From NCBI GenBank assembly GCA_945874155.1, contig CAMCFO010000002.1, positions 1 through 64,000 on the forward strand: a stretch of 64,000 nt of DNA. Direction: 5' to 3'. The notes under the pieces are model-generated. The model had not been told where the DNA came from, made no database searches, and was given only the letters and a program-made list of their open reading frames with translations. The number at the start of each line of letters is the position of its first letter. Position 1 is the stretch's first letter. A program made the translations under genes and the position numbers. Source of the stretch: an uncultured Bacteroidales bacterium (GTDB taxonomy: Bacteria; Bacteroidota; Bacteroidia; Bacteroidales; UBA932). Shown here one piece after another: positions 53,691-62,640 of this stretch.

Positions 53691-54278
53691 TCAGTGAGCC
53701 ACAAATAGATACACGGAGCAGGCTACAAGGGCAAGGGCCATTACCGTGGAGACCGCTTTCAGATGGGATGCCAGGAGAGGTTTCAAGGCGTGACCGGCGA
53801 GAAGCCAGACCAGATTGGCACCGGGACCGGCCAGAAACAGCCAGGCGGCCACAGGGAGCAGGTCTATGAAGCGGTTGGAGTATGGCAGGACAAAGAGGGA
53901 ATAGCAGCTGAGATCGAAGAGAAGGATTTTGGCGTTGGTGAGCTGGACTATGAAGCCGCTCAGGAAGGTGGGCCGGGTATTTTCACTGTCCGGAAGGCCA
54001 GCCCTGTAGGTTTTCCAGGCAAGATAGAGGATATAGGCCACTGCTACATATTTGACATAAGGGATGTAAGCGGCGAAGGCAATCCCGGCTGCGTGGGCTA
54101 TGGCTGCGGTAATCAGTGCTCCGGTGATGAAGCCGCACAGGAGTCCGAACCACATTGTCATAGAGTGCCTTATGCCGTGTTGGATAGAACAGGACATCGC
54201 ATACAGGTTTGCCGGGCCCGGGGTGTAGGCGGCGGCAAGGATGGCTAAAAGCAGAGCTGGCAGTTGGTTCAGAGGCAT
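53691..54278 (-). CDS. LysE/RhtB-family amino-acid exporter
   Basis: This 195-residue inner-membrane protein has about six helices and the family opening PGPANLYAMSCSIQHGIRHSMT with GLLCGF. Members export amino acids. It is 95 bases upstream of and parallel to the proCBA operon. A role in relieving proline or a related amino acid is possible but unproven. Confidence 0.85.
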   Translation of the reverse strand: MPLNQLPALLLAILAAAYTPGPANLYAMSCSIQHGIRHSMTMWFGLLCGFITGALITAAIAHAAGIAFAAYIPYVKYVAVAYILYLAWKTYRAGLPDSENTRPTFLSGFIVQLTNAKILLFDLSCYSLFVLPYSNRFIDLLPVAAWLFLAGPGANLVWLLAGHALKPLLASHLKAVSTVMALALVACSVYLFVAH

Positions 54279-54396
54279 TGGGCTATGGGCTTAGTGCTGA
54301 ATGGGGTCTCATACAATTCTGTAAATGTAGATATTGTCTTGTTTTTGTGCAATATTTTGAGGGAGAAATTTCGGGAGGGATGTTTCTCTAAACAAT

Positions 54397-54428
54397 TTTG
54401 CCAACTAATAAAATATACACGATATTTG
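54397..54428 (+). promoter_or_regulatory. Promoter of the membrane AraC-type regulator
   Basis: TTTG (54397-54400) is 20 bases from GATATTTG (54421-54428), one base off the -7 consensus. It is 22 bases before the ATG at 54450. Confidence 0.45.
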
Positions 54429-54449
54429 CAGGGAAATTGTGATATCATT

Positions 54450-55553
54450 ATGAAGTGGTATGTGACCCTATTCTGCATTACGGGTATTATAGAGTTGGTG
54501 GCGGGAGTGCTGATGCTTTCCCAAAGACGCAGGCACAGAGACCGTTCCAGGTTGCTGATCGCGATATTTTTCCTGCTCACAGCTGTAGTCGTAGCCGTTA
54601 CTATGGGATTGATGCTGAGCGGAAGATATGTCAAGGGGGACCACATACTTGGAACCGGAGCCATATTGACGGGTTTTGCTTTATTCTTTCTGCTCCTGCT
54701 ATATCCCCTGGAAGTGTTGCGCCCCAACTGGATTAACCCCCGCAGGCTGCTTGCCCTGATAAGTCCCTGGCTCTTCTTTACCCTGCTGCTCCTTGCCCTA
54801 TTGCCTTTCGGACAAACCGAGTTGCACTCCCCTGCCGAGATATTGCCGAACATCTACCATTCAGACGTACTGCTGAGAGTTCTCCTGTCCCTGATTTTCA
54901 TTCCTTACGGTCTGTGGCTGATATTTATCCGTTACAACTGGAGAAACTCCAGCGCCCCGAAGAGATGGATAAACACAATAGTCCTGATGGCGATGGCTAT
55001 GACTGTCACTTTTTCCCTGAGCAGGACATTGGGCATGCTTTGGATTTCATATCTGCATATGTTCCTGTATGTTGTATTGACAGCAGTCATACTCTGGATG
55101 GAGTTCCGCGTGCGTTTCAAAGTCCCTGACAACACTGAAGCAGAGGACGGAGCATTTGCCGCATCCCTGAGCATCGCTGAAGACAAGCCTATGGCAGAAA
55201 CAGCGCTGACGACTCAGGAACTGGTGCGGGACAAACTGACTGCTGCAATGGAACAGCCTGAAATCTGGCAGAACCCGGAACTTTCGCGGGGAATGTTGTG
55301 CAAGATTTTAGGTACCAATACGAATTATCTCCAAAAAGCGATCAAGGAACTCGGATACGCATCCTACTCCGAAATGATAAACTGCAAGAGAGTGGAATTC
55401 GTCCGCCGGGAAATAGAAGCCGGTAATAAAGAAAATATCCAGGACCTTTTCTACAGAGCCGGTTACCGTTCAAGGGTAACTGCCTGGAGGAATTTCACAA
55501 GCATCACCGGCAAGAGTCCGAGCTCATTTGGACTGTCAGAACCTTCCGAATGA
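54450..55553 (+). CDS. Membrane-bound AraC-type transcriptional regulator
   Basis: The 367-residue protein has about six or seven membrane helices (1-225), a variable linker, and a C-terminal AraC-type HTH: LCKILGTNTNYLQKAIKELG, SYSEMINCKRVEFVRREIEA and FYRAGYRSRVTAWRNFTSIT. Such membrane-anchored regulators are frequent in Bacteroidetes; their signals are usually unknown. The ATG at 54450 starts the first helix; the longer frame overlaps the divergent LysE gene. Confidence 0.8.
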   Translation: MKWYVTLFCITGIIELVAGVLMLSQRRRHRDRSRLLIAIFFLLTAVVVAVTMGLMLSGRYVKGDHILGTGAILTGFALFFLLLLYPLEVLRPNWINPRRLLALISPWLFFTLLLLALLPFGQTELHSPAEILPNIYHSDVLLRVLLSLIFIPYGLWLIFIRYNWRNSSAPKRWINTIVLMAMAMTVTFSLSRTLGMLWISYLHMFLYVVLTAVILWMEFRVRFKVPDNTEAEDGAFAASLSIAEDKPMAETALTTQELVRDKLTAAMEQPEIWQNPELSRGMLCKILGTNTNYLQKAIKELGYASYSEMINCKRVEFVRREIEAGNKENIQDLFYRAGYRSRVTAWRNFTSITGKSPSSFGLSEPSE

Positions 55554-55644
55554 AAATCCACCATCCTCCCCCATTGATTGGATTGTTTTCTTTTTTGAAA
55601 CAATCGAATTACCGTGATGCAACATCTGCGATACATATAATATT

Positions 55645-55652
55645 TATTTTTG
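55645..55652 (+). promoter_or_regulatory. -7 box of the small outer-membrane protein gene
   Basis: TATTTTTG fits TAnnTTTG, 43 bases before the ATG at 55695. An 8-bp inverted repeat GATTGTTT...AAACAATC lies about 45 bases upstream (55580-55605). Confidence 0.45.
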
Positions 55653-55694
55653 TTGGGATTTTGATTAGACACAAAACAATAAAAACATAATATT

Positions 55695-56186
55695 ATGAAA
55701 AAAACTGTTTTACTTACTTTCGTATTGGCACTCCTGGTGTCAGTTTCAGCATTTGCACAGCCAAGAACCATAGGTGCAAACATCGGATATGGAGTGGATC
55801 TCTCCTATCAGCACACTCTCGGGCAGAAAAATATGCTCGATCTGAATGTTTCCGTCCCTTTGTTTAGTGGAATAGGTGTTGAGGCCACTTACGACTGGAT
55901 AAACCCTTTCAAAACCCACATTCCTTGGAGATACAAAGGCAGATGGGATTGGGAAATGGGAGTAGGAGCCGGTGCCGGAGTATATTTCCCTCCTTATTTG
56001 TTGGGCTATGCCGGAGCTGCCGGACACGTGGGCGTTTCCTATGATTTCTGGTTCCCTCTGCAATTGTCCGTAGATTGGCGTCCTGTGCTTGGAGTAGAAT
56101 TCGGCGACAGAGGCGATTATGCGCCTGTAGGCTTTTATACTAGAGGATTCTACGGTGTAACAATCGGTGTACGTTACCGTTTCTGA
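55695..56186 (+). CDS. Small outer-membrane beta-barrel protein
   Basis: The 163-residue protein has a signal peptide ending SAFA/QPR and about eight amphipathic strands, ending TIGVRYRF (terminal Phe, a barrel-assembly signature). Glycine and aromatic residues dominate (GVGAGAGVYFPPYLLGYAGA). It lies downstream of the AraC-type regulator, has its own promoter and terminator, and could be its target. Confidence 0.7.
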   Translation: MKKTVLLTFVLALLVSVSAFAQPRTIGANIGYGVDLSYQHTLGQKNMLDLNVSVPLFSGIGVEATYDWINPFKTHIPWRYKGRWDWEMGVGAGAGVYFPPYLLGYAGAAGHVGVSYDFWFPLQLSVDWRPVLGVEFGDRGDYAPVGFYTRGFYGVTIGVRYRF

Positions 56187-56231
56187 CAATCAGCGCCCAT
56201 TTGCACGGCATAAGCCGGAACCGTACTGTAT

Positions 56232-56283
56232 AAGTTTCGCAAGTCTTATTGACTGAAAGGTCGGACTTGCGGAACTTTTTTTA
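56232..56283 (+). terminator. Terminator after the small outer-membrane protein gene
   Basis: AAGTTTCGCAAGTC pairs with GACTTGCGGAACTT (one mismatch, 18-base loop) and is followed by TTTTTTT. Confidence 0.85.
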
Positions 56284-56372
56284 TGCGCCATTGCCCGTCC
56301 GGCCAATTCGCTGTCGGCACTCCTCTGTTCAAGAGCGTGAAGGTGAGTGACCTGCAATAGTCCGGATGATCA

Positions 56373-58751
56373 TTAGTTTGTCCACAGGTAAGTTCCATCC
56401 CAGTAGTCTTTGAACTCTATGGTTTTGACGGTCTTCTTCGAGGTGAATACATGTCTTCTTACAGGGGTGTACCATTCGGCTTCCACATATACTGTCTTGC
56501 CGGTATATCTGTCCACGATAGGGAGGAATTCCCACATGCCGCCGATGCGCGGACCTGTAACCCACACTCTTTCACCCGGAGCGTAAGTCTGGAATGTCGA
56601 ATAGCCTTCAGACGGGCCTGTGTAAACGCAACCTCCAAAGTCGCATCCGGCTCCTTCTCCCCATGCTCTTGCCTGATACCAGCCGAGCTGATGTGCATGT
56701 GTGCATTTTTCTGCCACGTCGATTGCCTGCTCGATGGAGCAGATTTCCTTAGGGCAGATGGTCGTGGACGTCTTGCCTTTAATCAGTCCCAGTGCCTCCA
56801 TGAAACTCATGGCTTCTTCAGCAGCAGAGCTGATGTCTTTCTTGTCAGTATATTTGTCCAGTCCATTATCGAATTCAGTGTAGGCGTAGGCACCCTGGCT
56901 TTCAATGTAACGCAATGCCTTGTAGAGGATTGCAGCCACATCCTGACGGGTGGCCTTGTCGCTGTCCGAAGCTGATGCCGAAGGAATGCCGTTGATTCCG
57001 AGTGCAGCGCATTTCGCCACGAACTTGTCGCCTGACTGTTTCTTGCCGAGCTTGATTTCGCGGTCGAGAAGTTCCTCTACCAGGCGTACCGCGAGGGATT
57101 TTATCTGGATCAATGTCGCCTGTACAGTGTAGTCTTTTCCGAGTACTTCATCATCCAAAAGGTCATCGCACAAAGCGAAGTTTACGGAACTCTGGAAAGC
57201 AGCGCTCATCTTGGCGTCTGACTTGTATGGAAGGATGAACGTTCCTGGTTGCGCCGTAGTGGTAAGTCTTGCCTCAGTTTCGAAATCTTCTGCCTGCTCG
57301 GCCATGGCCTTCCTGAAGTCTTCGTAGTTCATTTCAGTTCCGGTCGCTTTCCATGCGACTTTTGTAAAGTGCTTCTGTTCATATCCTTCTGACATGCCGC
57401 ACCAGATGCAGCTGTACCACCATACGTGCTGTCCGGCCGAGTTTTTGCCTATATATGCCTGGTCATTGGCCAAAGGCTGTTCGAATATGTGCAGCGGATA
57501 ATCGAAGTCGCTATCTTTTATCTCGAAAGTATGGGCAGGGTTATGCTCGCATTTTCCGCAGTATTTGCATGAATAATAGTACGACGTGAAATTCTTACAT
57601 GAATAATCCTTGTAAATGTTGTCAGGGGAAGCTACTTTTTCCGTGAATACATGATGCGTGCAGAAAGGTTTTGCGGCATCGGCTCCGGCTTTCTGAGCAG
57701 AGAATACGTCACCCTGATATGTCTTTATCGTGAACAATATAGGGTATGACCAAGTTTTCCAGGAAACCATTTTCATTATATTGTCGGCTTCCGCTTCCGG
57801 AATGAATATCGTTGCCCTTTTATTCTGGCACAGGTAGCTGTTATACGGATGGTAAATACTTGTTGAATGATCCCGGTCACCTTGATAGATACTACAGATG
57901 GTCCTGATGAACTCCTGTACGTTCACTTTCGGACTCAGCCATACTTCGCGGATGTTGTAAGTTCCTTGTACGGAGTTGGTTACATCGCCTACTACGCAAC
58001 TTTGGATGAATTCACTGTCAGTATCTACTATTATCCTGGTCACGCGCATGGTATTTTGTCCCTTGAATTCTCCCGGGTCATTGGCAATGAATCGTGGATC
58101 ATACGAATCGTTGATGACAATCAGCGGCCAAGGATTGAAATCAGGGCTGAGAGCATTGGCCTCATCGATGGAGTAGGCCTTGCGGGACCTGCGGTAAGAG
58201 TCTTTGTTTAGCTCATAATCTGATTTCATGTTCTGCGCGGCTTCTCTGTCAGATCCGGCCCCGCCTTTTCCGACGGAAACCATTGTCTCTATGGATATGA
58301 AATATGGGGCGCTGGGCTTCACGTCCGCCTCTTTGCCATTGACGGTAATCTTGATTCTGCTCCCATCGATGCCATAGCTATTGTTCTTGAAATAATAGTC
58401 GGTCTGGTATTTACCGCTCGGGTTTACCATCACTTTGAATACGGCTTTATACTCGAATCCGCTCTTGAACAGCATCTCGCCGCTGTCTTTCTCCACGAAA
58501 TCGCCTATATAGTCCGCTTCCACAAGCTGGATATCTCCGGTAGGGGCAAGGTCTCCATACTCGGTAGTCGCCGAAGTCGGCTGCACCTCACGCGCGTCAA
58601 AAAGGTCTGTTCCCGGTTTCGGGACAGGAATGACCAGGTCAATGCTTTTGATTTTCGGTTTGTCCTGGGCTGATGCCGTCAGTGGCAGTAGGATGGCCGC
58701 CACTGACAACATTGTCATAATCACATATTTGGCTGTATCTTTCGTAGTCAT
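56373..58751 (-). CDS. Secreted protein with CxxC motifs and SLH-like repeat
   Basis: The 792-residue protein has a signal peptide ending TASAQ, a beta-rich N-terminal region, and Cys-rich segments around 380-460 (SCKYCGKCEHNPAHTF, SCIWCGMSEGYEQKHF) resembling small zinc-knuckle-like repeats. About 580-680 contains two S-layer-homology-like segments (AALGINGIP..., then YTDKKDISSAAEEAMSFMEA with LGLIKGKT). The C-terminus (PGERVWVTGPRIGGMWEFLP) is unrecognised. It is the second gene after the LRR protein, 12 bases apart. Confidence 0.65.
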   Translation of the reverse strand: MTTKDTAKYVIMTMLSVAAILLPLTASAQDKPKIKSIDLVIPVPKPGTDLFDAREVQPTSATTEYGDLAPTGDIQLVEADYIGDFVEKDSGEMLFKSGFEYKAVFKVMVNPSGKYQTDYYFKNNSYGIDGSRIKITVNGKEADVKPSAPYFISIETMVSVGKGGAGSDREAAQNMKSDYELNKDSYRRSRKAYSIDEANALSPDFNPWPLIVINDSYDPRFIANDPGEFKGQNTMRVTRIIVDTDSEFIQSCVVGDVTNSVQGTYNIREVWLSPKVNVQEFIRTICSIYQGDRDHSTSIYHPYNSYLCQNKRATIFIPEAEADNIMKMVSWKTWSYPILFTIKTYQGDVFSAQKAGADAAKPFCTHHVFTEKVASPDNIYKDYSCKNFTSYYYSCKYCGKCEHNPAHTFEIKDSDFDYPLHIFEQPLANDQAYIGKNSAGQHVWWYSCIWCGMSEGYEQKHFTKVAWKATGTEMNYEDFRKAMAEQAEDFETEARLTTTAQPGTFILPYKSDAKMSAAFQSSVNFALCDDLLDDEVLGKDYTVQATLIQIKSLAVRLVEELLDREIKLGKKQSGDKFVAKCAALGINGIPSASASDSDKATRQDVAAILYKALRYIESQGAYAYTEFDNGLDKYTDKKDISSAAEEAMSFMEALGLIKGKTSTTICPKEICSIEQAIDVAEKCTHAHQLGWYQARAWGEGAGCDFGGCVYTGPSEGYSTFQTYAPGERVWVTGPRIGGMWEFLPIVDRYTGKTVYVEAEWYTPVRRHVFTSKKTVKTIEFKDYWDGTYLWTN

Positions 58752-58763
58752 AGGATGTCGTTT

Positions 58764-60458
58764 TTATTCGGTTTTTACAAATTCAAGTCCTGCAGGATAT
58801 ACATACTGGTTGTTCTCCCATTTGACCTGCATGTAAGGGCAGGTCATCAAGTCCGGGTAGATTTCCATAAGGAAGTCATCCTTCAGTTTGGAATTCAATT
58901 TCAAGTTCTTGAGGCTCTTGCAATTGTCGAATGTGAATTCTCCGATTTCCAAAACGTGGGAAAGGTCGAGAGAAACCACACCGCTGTCGGAAAACACGTG
59001 GCTGCCGACTTTGGTTACACTGGCAGGAATGTTTATGGTAGTGAGTTTTGTGCAGTTCTCGAATGTTCCGTCTTTGATTTCCGTAAGGTTCTCAGGCAGA
59101 GTCACGCTCGTGAGATTTGTACATCCGCTGAACATCTCATAACTTGTAAGTCCTACATAACGGGGAAGTTTGATGCTCTGAAGGCTGGTGCAGTTCTGGA
59201 AACATCCGTGCAGTTCATCTATCTTGTCGCTCTCGAAAACGACCTTCTTCAGATTCTTGCAGCCGTAAAATGCAGCGCCCTGAATGATTTTCACCGATGC
59301 AGGAATCACGATTTCGCTGATGTCGGTCTCCCTGAGTGCGGCGTTTGATATTTCTGTCAATGTTGACGGCAGTTTGATGGATTTGATGGATTTTCCCCAG
59401 AAAATATCACCGCGCATTTCTGTGACAGGGATTCTCTTGCCTTTGTAATTGATATAGTCAGGCATGACGATGTCCTTGCCTGCGACAGCGGTGTTCACGG
59501 CCTCGGAAGCGAAGGCAAAACCCTTGCTTGCGTGGACTATGTAGATGATGCCGTCGATGTCAACGGTTGCTCCGGAAGCGTTCTCGCTTACGATGATTCC
59601 GCTCTGGCTTGATCCCGAAGTGGAGATGCTTTGTTTTACAGGTTTCGGATCCCATTTGGTCATAGTTACCTTGGTAGCGTTCTCATATCCTCCGTGTTTT
59701 TGGAAATACTCCTTTGTCACGTCATTGATGAGTCCTTTGACAGTGAAGAATGGAGATATTGAGCTTTTTATGAGGGTCTTATACTCTTCTCCCTCGAGAA
59801 TGGACGCGATTTTGTCGTGCAGTCCGTTTATGACCCATTGAGGAGATTCGCCGCCGTACTCGCTTCTGGCTTCTGCCATCAATTCTACAAGTTTGTTCAA
59901 CGCATTGGCACGTGCATAGAGTTCGTATTCAACATTTCCATATCGCGCATGTGCCGGAGTAAAAGCCTTGAAATATCCGTTCTTGAAGCAGTCATCCAGC
60001 AGGAGGTACTCATCTACCAGACTCTTATTGTTCAAGTTGAAGATATACGGCTGTTTTTCAGACCAGTTCACCTGGGCATCAGGGCTCTGGGGCGGCATGC
60101 TTGGTTTTACCGTAAGTGTTCCGTATGCTGCCTCTACAGGATAGCCGAGCGGAGCGAAAAGCGCCGTGTGCTCATTTGGAAGTTTTACTGTAGGTGCCTC
60201 ATCTTCCATTTCAGGAACATTTCCCATCATTGCATCGTACTGCTTCTGAAGAGCCTTGTCCCTGTCGGAAGTCTTGCTTGCAGCAGGCTTTTGTGTGGTC
60301 GGCTTGCTGCTGGTCGGCTTGCTGCTGGTTGTCTTTACGATTTGTTTGCCGATTTTGTCTCCGAGACTTTTGAGACCGTCTTTAAATGACTGGGCATCAG
60401 CACTTGGCATGCTAACGAGAAATGCCGTGCATAGGATAAGAATGTTTCTGGTTTTCAT
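58764..60458 (-). CDS. BspA-type leucine-rich repeat secreted protein
   Basis: The 564-residue protein has a signal peptide ending SADAQ, a low-complexity TSSKPTSSKPT linker (about 43-60), an alpha/beta middle, and from about 330 a set of LRR_5 repeats (ISEIVIPASVKIIQGAAFYG, LTSVTLPENLTEIKDGTFEN, LTTINIPASVTKVGSHVFSD). BspA-type repeats bind host proteins or other cells in some species. It is the first gene of a two-gene unit with the SLH-like protein. Confidence 0.82.
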   Translation of the reverse strand: MKTRNILILCTAFLVSMPSADAQSFKDGLKSLGDKIGKQIVKTTSSKPTSSKPTTQKPAASKTSDRDKALQKQYDAMMGNVPEMEDEAPTVKLPNEHTALFAPLGYPVEAAYGTLTVKPSMPPQSPDAQVNWSEKQPYIFNLNNKSLVDEYLLLDDCFKNGYFKAFTPAHARYGNVEYELYARANALNKLVELMAEARSEYGGESPQWVINGLHDKIASILEGEEYKTLIKSSISPFFTVKGLINDVTKEYFQKHGGYENATKVTMTKWDPKPVKQSISTSGSSQSGIIVSENASGATVDIDGIIYIVHASKGFAFASEAVNTAVAGKDIVMPDYINYKGKRIPVTEMRGDIFWGKSIKSIKLPSTLTEISNAALRETDISEIVIPASVKIIQGAAFYGCKNLKKVVFESDKIDELHGCFQNCTSLQSIKLPRYVGLTSYEMFSGCTNLTSVTLPENLTEIKDGTFENCTKLTTINIPASVTKVGSHVFSDSGVVSLDLSHVLEIGEFTFDNCKSLKNLKLNSKLKDDFLMEIYPDLMTCPYMQVKWENNQYVYPAGLEFVKTE

Positions 60459-60474
60459 CTGTAATGATTAGTAA

Positions 60475-60624
60475 TCTTCTAAGTTCACCAACGAATCCCC
60501 AAATCTACGAAAAAAATCGGAACAGCTCTACTATAACGATGAAAATCTGATGGATGCGGTGGGACTTGCCGTTGAGGATGAGGCAGTAGGAGAGATTATG
60601 ATTGACCATTGCGTTGCTTTCTGA
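60475..60624 (+). pseudogene. Possible 3' remnant of an unknown coding gene
   Basis: A stop-free plus frame of 49 codons ends at TGA (60622-60624), with a protein-like C-terminus (QLYYNDENLMDAVGLAVEDE, then AVGEIMIDHCVAF). There is no start or upstream half. It lies between the LRR gene and hsdM, overlapping both promoters. It may be the tail of a gene lost when the type I locus was inserted, or chance. Confidence 0.25.
60500..60507 (-). promoter_or_regulatory. -7 box of the LRR/SLH-like unit
   Basis: TAGATTTG on the minus strand fits TAnnTTTG, 42 bases before the LRR gene ATG. No -33 element is evident. Confidence 0.4.
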
Positions 60625-60632
60625 AAATTTGC

Positions 60633-60640
60633 TACATTTG
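60633..60640 (+). promoter_or_regulatory. -7 box of the hsdM operon
   Basis: TACATTTG fits TAnnTTTG, 38 bases before the hsdM ATG. TTG at 60609-60611 (spacer 21) or 60614-60616 (spacer 16) could be the -33 element. Confidence 0.5.
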
Positions 60641-60677
60641 TACGACTAAGCAAGAAGATAATAACACAAACGACAAT

Positions 60678-62234
60678 ATGGCGAACAAAGAGCAGGAGAG
60701 GCAGGAGCTTCATCGTGCCATCTGGGCGATTGCGAATGAGCTTCGTGGAAGCGTGGATGGCTGGGATTTCAAGAGTTATGTGCTTGGCTTCCTCTTTTAC
60801 AGGTTCATTTCCGAAGACCTGAGAACCTACATAAACAAGGGCGAGCAGGATTACGGCAATGCGGATTATGACTATGCTGCCGAGCAGGACAGCGTTGCCG
60901 TCGAAGGCAAGGACGACATAGTTGCCGAGAAGGGCTATTTCATCATTCCTTCGCAGCTTTTTGAGAATGTCAGAAAAGGGGCAGCAAGTGACGAAAACCT
61001 CAATGTCACTCTTGCGCAGGTATTTGACTCCATCGAAGGCTCTGCCAACGGCACACCGAGCGAGGAAGACTTCAAAGGACTGTTTGATGACATCGATGTC
61101 AACAGCAAAAAGCTCGGAAACACCGTGGCGGAACGCAACAACAAGCTCTGCAAGATTATGGAACGCATCGGCGACCTTAGGCTCGGCAATCTGCAGGACA
61201 ATACCATCGATGCTTTCGGCGATGCCTACGAGTTCCTGATGACGATGTACGCCAGCAATGCCGGCAAGTCGGGAGGTGAGTTCTTCACCCCGCAGGAAGT
61301 GAGCGAGTTGCTTGCAAGAATCGTAACCACAGGCAGGACTCAGGTCAACAAGGTTTACGACCCGGCCTGCGGCAGCGGTTCCCTGCTTCTGAAATTTGCC
61401 AAGATTCTCGGCCCTGAGAACGTGCTCAACGGTTTTTATGGTCAGGAGATAAACATCACGACCTACAACCTCGCCAGGATCAATATGATTCTGCACAACG
61501 TGGGTTTTGAGAAGTTTGACATTGCTCTCGGAGACACCCTGCTCAACCCTTACCATTGGGATGACCAGCCTTTCGATGCGATAGTCTCCAATCCGCCCTA
61601 CAGCACCAAGTGGGAAGGTGATGAGAATCCGCTGCTGATCAACGATCCGAGGTTTGCCCCTGCCGGAGTGCTTGCCCCGAAGAGCAAAGCGGACCTTGCT
61701 TTTACGATGCATATGCTCCACTGGCTTTCGACGAGCGGTACTGCGGCCATTGTCGAGTTCCCGGGAGTGCTTTACCGAGGCGGAGCAGAGGGGAAAATTC
61801 GTAAGTATTTGGTGGACAACAACTATGTCGATACGGTTATCCAGCTGCCCGACAACCTGTTCTTCGGTGTTACCATTGCCGTGTGCATCATAGTGCTGCG
61901 CAAGAACAAGAGCGAGGCGAAGACTCTGTTCATCGATGCTTCAGGGGAATTCGTTCACGAGGGGAATAAGAACAAGCTCTCGGATGAGAATATAGCGCGT
62001 ATCCATAAGGCTTATGCGGAGAAGAGGGACGAGGCGCATTTCACGAAGTTGGTGGACAACAGTGCGATAGCGGAGAATGACTACAATCTTTCGGTGTCTT
62101 CCTATGTGGAGCAGGAGGACAAGAGGGAGAAGATTGACATCGTGGAGCTGAATGCGCGCATAGAGAAGATTGTCGCCCGCGAAGCTGAGCTGCGCACTGC
62201 GATTGATGCGATTATTAAGGATTTGGAGATATGA
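60678..62234 (+). CDS. hsdM: Type I restriction-modification methyltransferase subunit
   Basis: The 518-residue N6-adenine methyltransferase has the HsdM N-terminal helical domain (RAIWAIANELRGSVDGWDFK), the SAM motif DPACGSGSLLL (from 228), the catalytic NPPY (305-308) and a C-terminal helical tail. The ATG at 60678 begins the family N-terminus. Its stop overlaps the wedge ORF (ATGA). Confidence 0.94.
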   Translation: MANKEQERQELHRAIWAIANELRGSVDGWDFKSYVLGFLFYRFISEDLRTYINKGEQDYGNADYDYAAEQDSVAVEGKDDIVAEKGYFIIPSQLFENVRKGAASDENLNVTLAQVFDSIEGSANGTPSEEDFKGLFDDIDVNSKKLGNTVAERNNKLCKIMERIGDLRLGNLQDNTIDAFGDAYEFLMTMYASNAGKSGGEFFTPQEVSELLARIVTTGRTQVNKVYDPACGSGSLLLKFAKILGPENVLNGFYGQEINITTYNLARINMILHNVGFEKFDIALGDTLLNPYHWDDQPFDAIVSNPPYSTKWEGDENPLLINDPRFAPAGVLAPKSKADLAFTMHMLHWLSTSGTAAIVEFPGVLYRGGAEGKIRKYLVDNNYVDTVIQLPDNLFFGVTIAVCIIVLRKNKSEAKTLFIDASGEFVHEGNKNKLSDENIARIHKAYAEKRDEAHFTKLVDNSAIAENDYNLSVSSYVEQEDKREKIDIVELNARIEKIVAREAELRTAIDAIIKDLEI

Positions 62235-62593
62235 TTTACGATGCCATCAGAATGGCCGGATATGACGAAGCCGCTCCGGCGGGGAACGGCTCCGATACGG
62301 ACGGGGTTGCGGTCAAGGCCGTGGGCTTACCTATGTCGGTAATGAGCCTTCACGTACACCTTCTTGTTTCCGACCATTCTGAAATGGCCTCGTACATAAA
62401 TAGGTGCTTGAGCTGCTTCTTTGCACTCTTTGCAAGGGCGCTCATCAAGCGTTATTTTAATGGAGATGATTTTCATATTAATGAATTGATTAGATACTCG
62501 AGAGCTGAGAGCGGCCTGCCTGTAGTGCTACATCCCGTCCGTATTTATCTAAATGAAACAGAGCATTTGCGTGGAAGCAAATGCTCTGTGTAA
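62231..62593 (+). CDS. Small wedge ORF, possibly a degraded HUH (Y1) transposase-like protein
   Basis: The 120-residue frame has MSLHVHLLVSDHSEMASYIN, similar to the VMPNHVHLLV (HUH) element of REP-associated Y1 transposases, and later VVLHPVRIYLNE like the family's YIHLNPVRA. The region between is short and the catalytic Tyr is not certain. It is coupled to hsdM by ATGA and ends in a perfect hairpin. It may be a decayed insertion between hsdM and hsdS, or an unrelated small protein. Confidence 0.4.
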   Translation: MIYDAIRMAGYDEAAPAGNGSDTDGVAVKAVGLPMSVMSLHVHLLVSDHSEMASYINRCLSCFFALFARALIKRYFNGDDFHINELIRYSRAESGLPVVLHPVRIYLNETEHLRGSKCSV

Positions 62594-62637
62594 TTCAGCT
62601 TGAAGAGCGCTCCAAGTCAATTCATTTAAAATCTCCG
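62554..62637 (-). ncRNA. Candidate short leftward RNA, antisense to the wedge ORF
   Basis: A consensus leftward promoter at 62641-62671 would start a transcript near 62636 that reaches the 13-bp hairpin after about 50 bases and could end in TTCATTT. It would be about 80 nt, with an inner GAGCGCTC palindrome. No open reading frame is visible. Purely predicted. Confidence 0.35.
62558..62589. repeat. Perfect 13-bp hairpin
   Basis: ACAGAGCATTTGC (62558-62570) and GCAAATGCTCTGT (62577-62589) are perfect inverted copies around a six-base spacer. On the minus strand the stem is followed by TTCATTT, so it could end a leftward transcript. Confidence 0.8.
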
Positions 62638-62640
62638 ATG

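Noticed and set aside
54264..54449. Longer start for the AraC-type regulator
   Set aside because: The extra 62 codons overlap the divergent exporter gene and the promoter, and lack family similarity.
55580..55605. Terminator after the AraC-type regulator
   Set aside because: The 8-bp inverted repeat GATTGTTT...AAACAATC has no T-run on either strand; it may be an operator instead.
60531..61721. Minus-strand frame of 396 codons
   Set aside because: It is a shadow of hsdM, which has all methyltransferase motifs.
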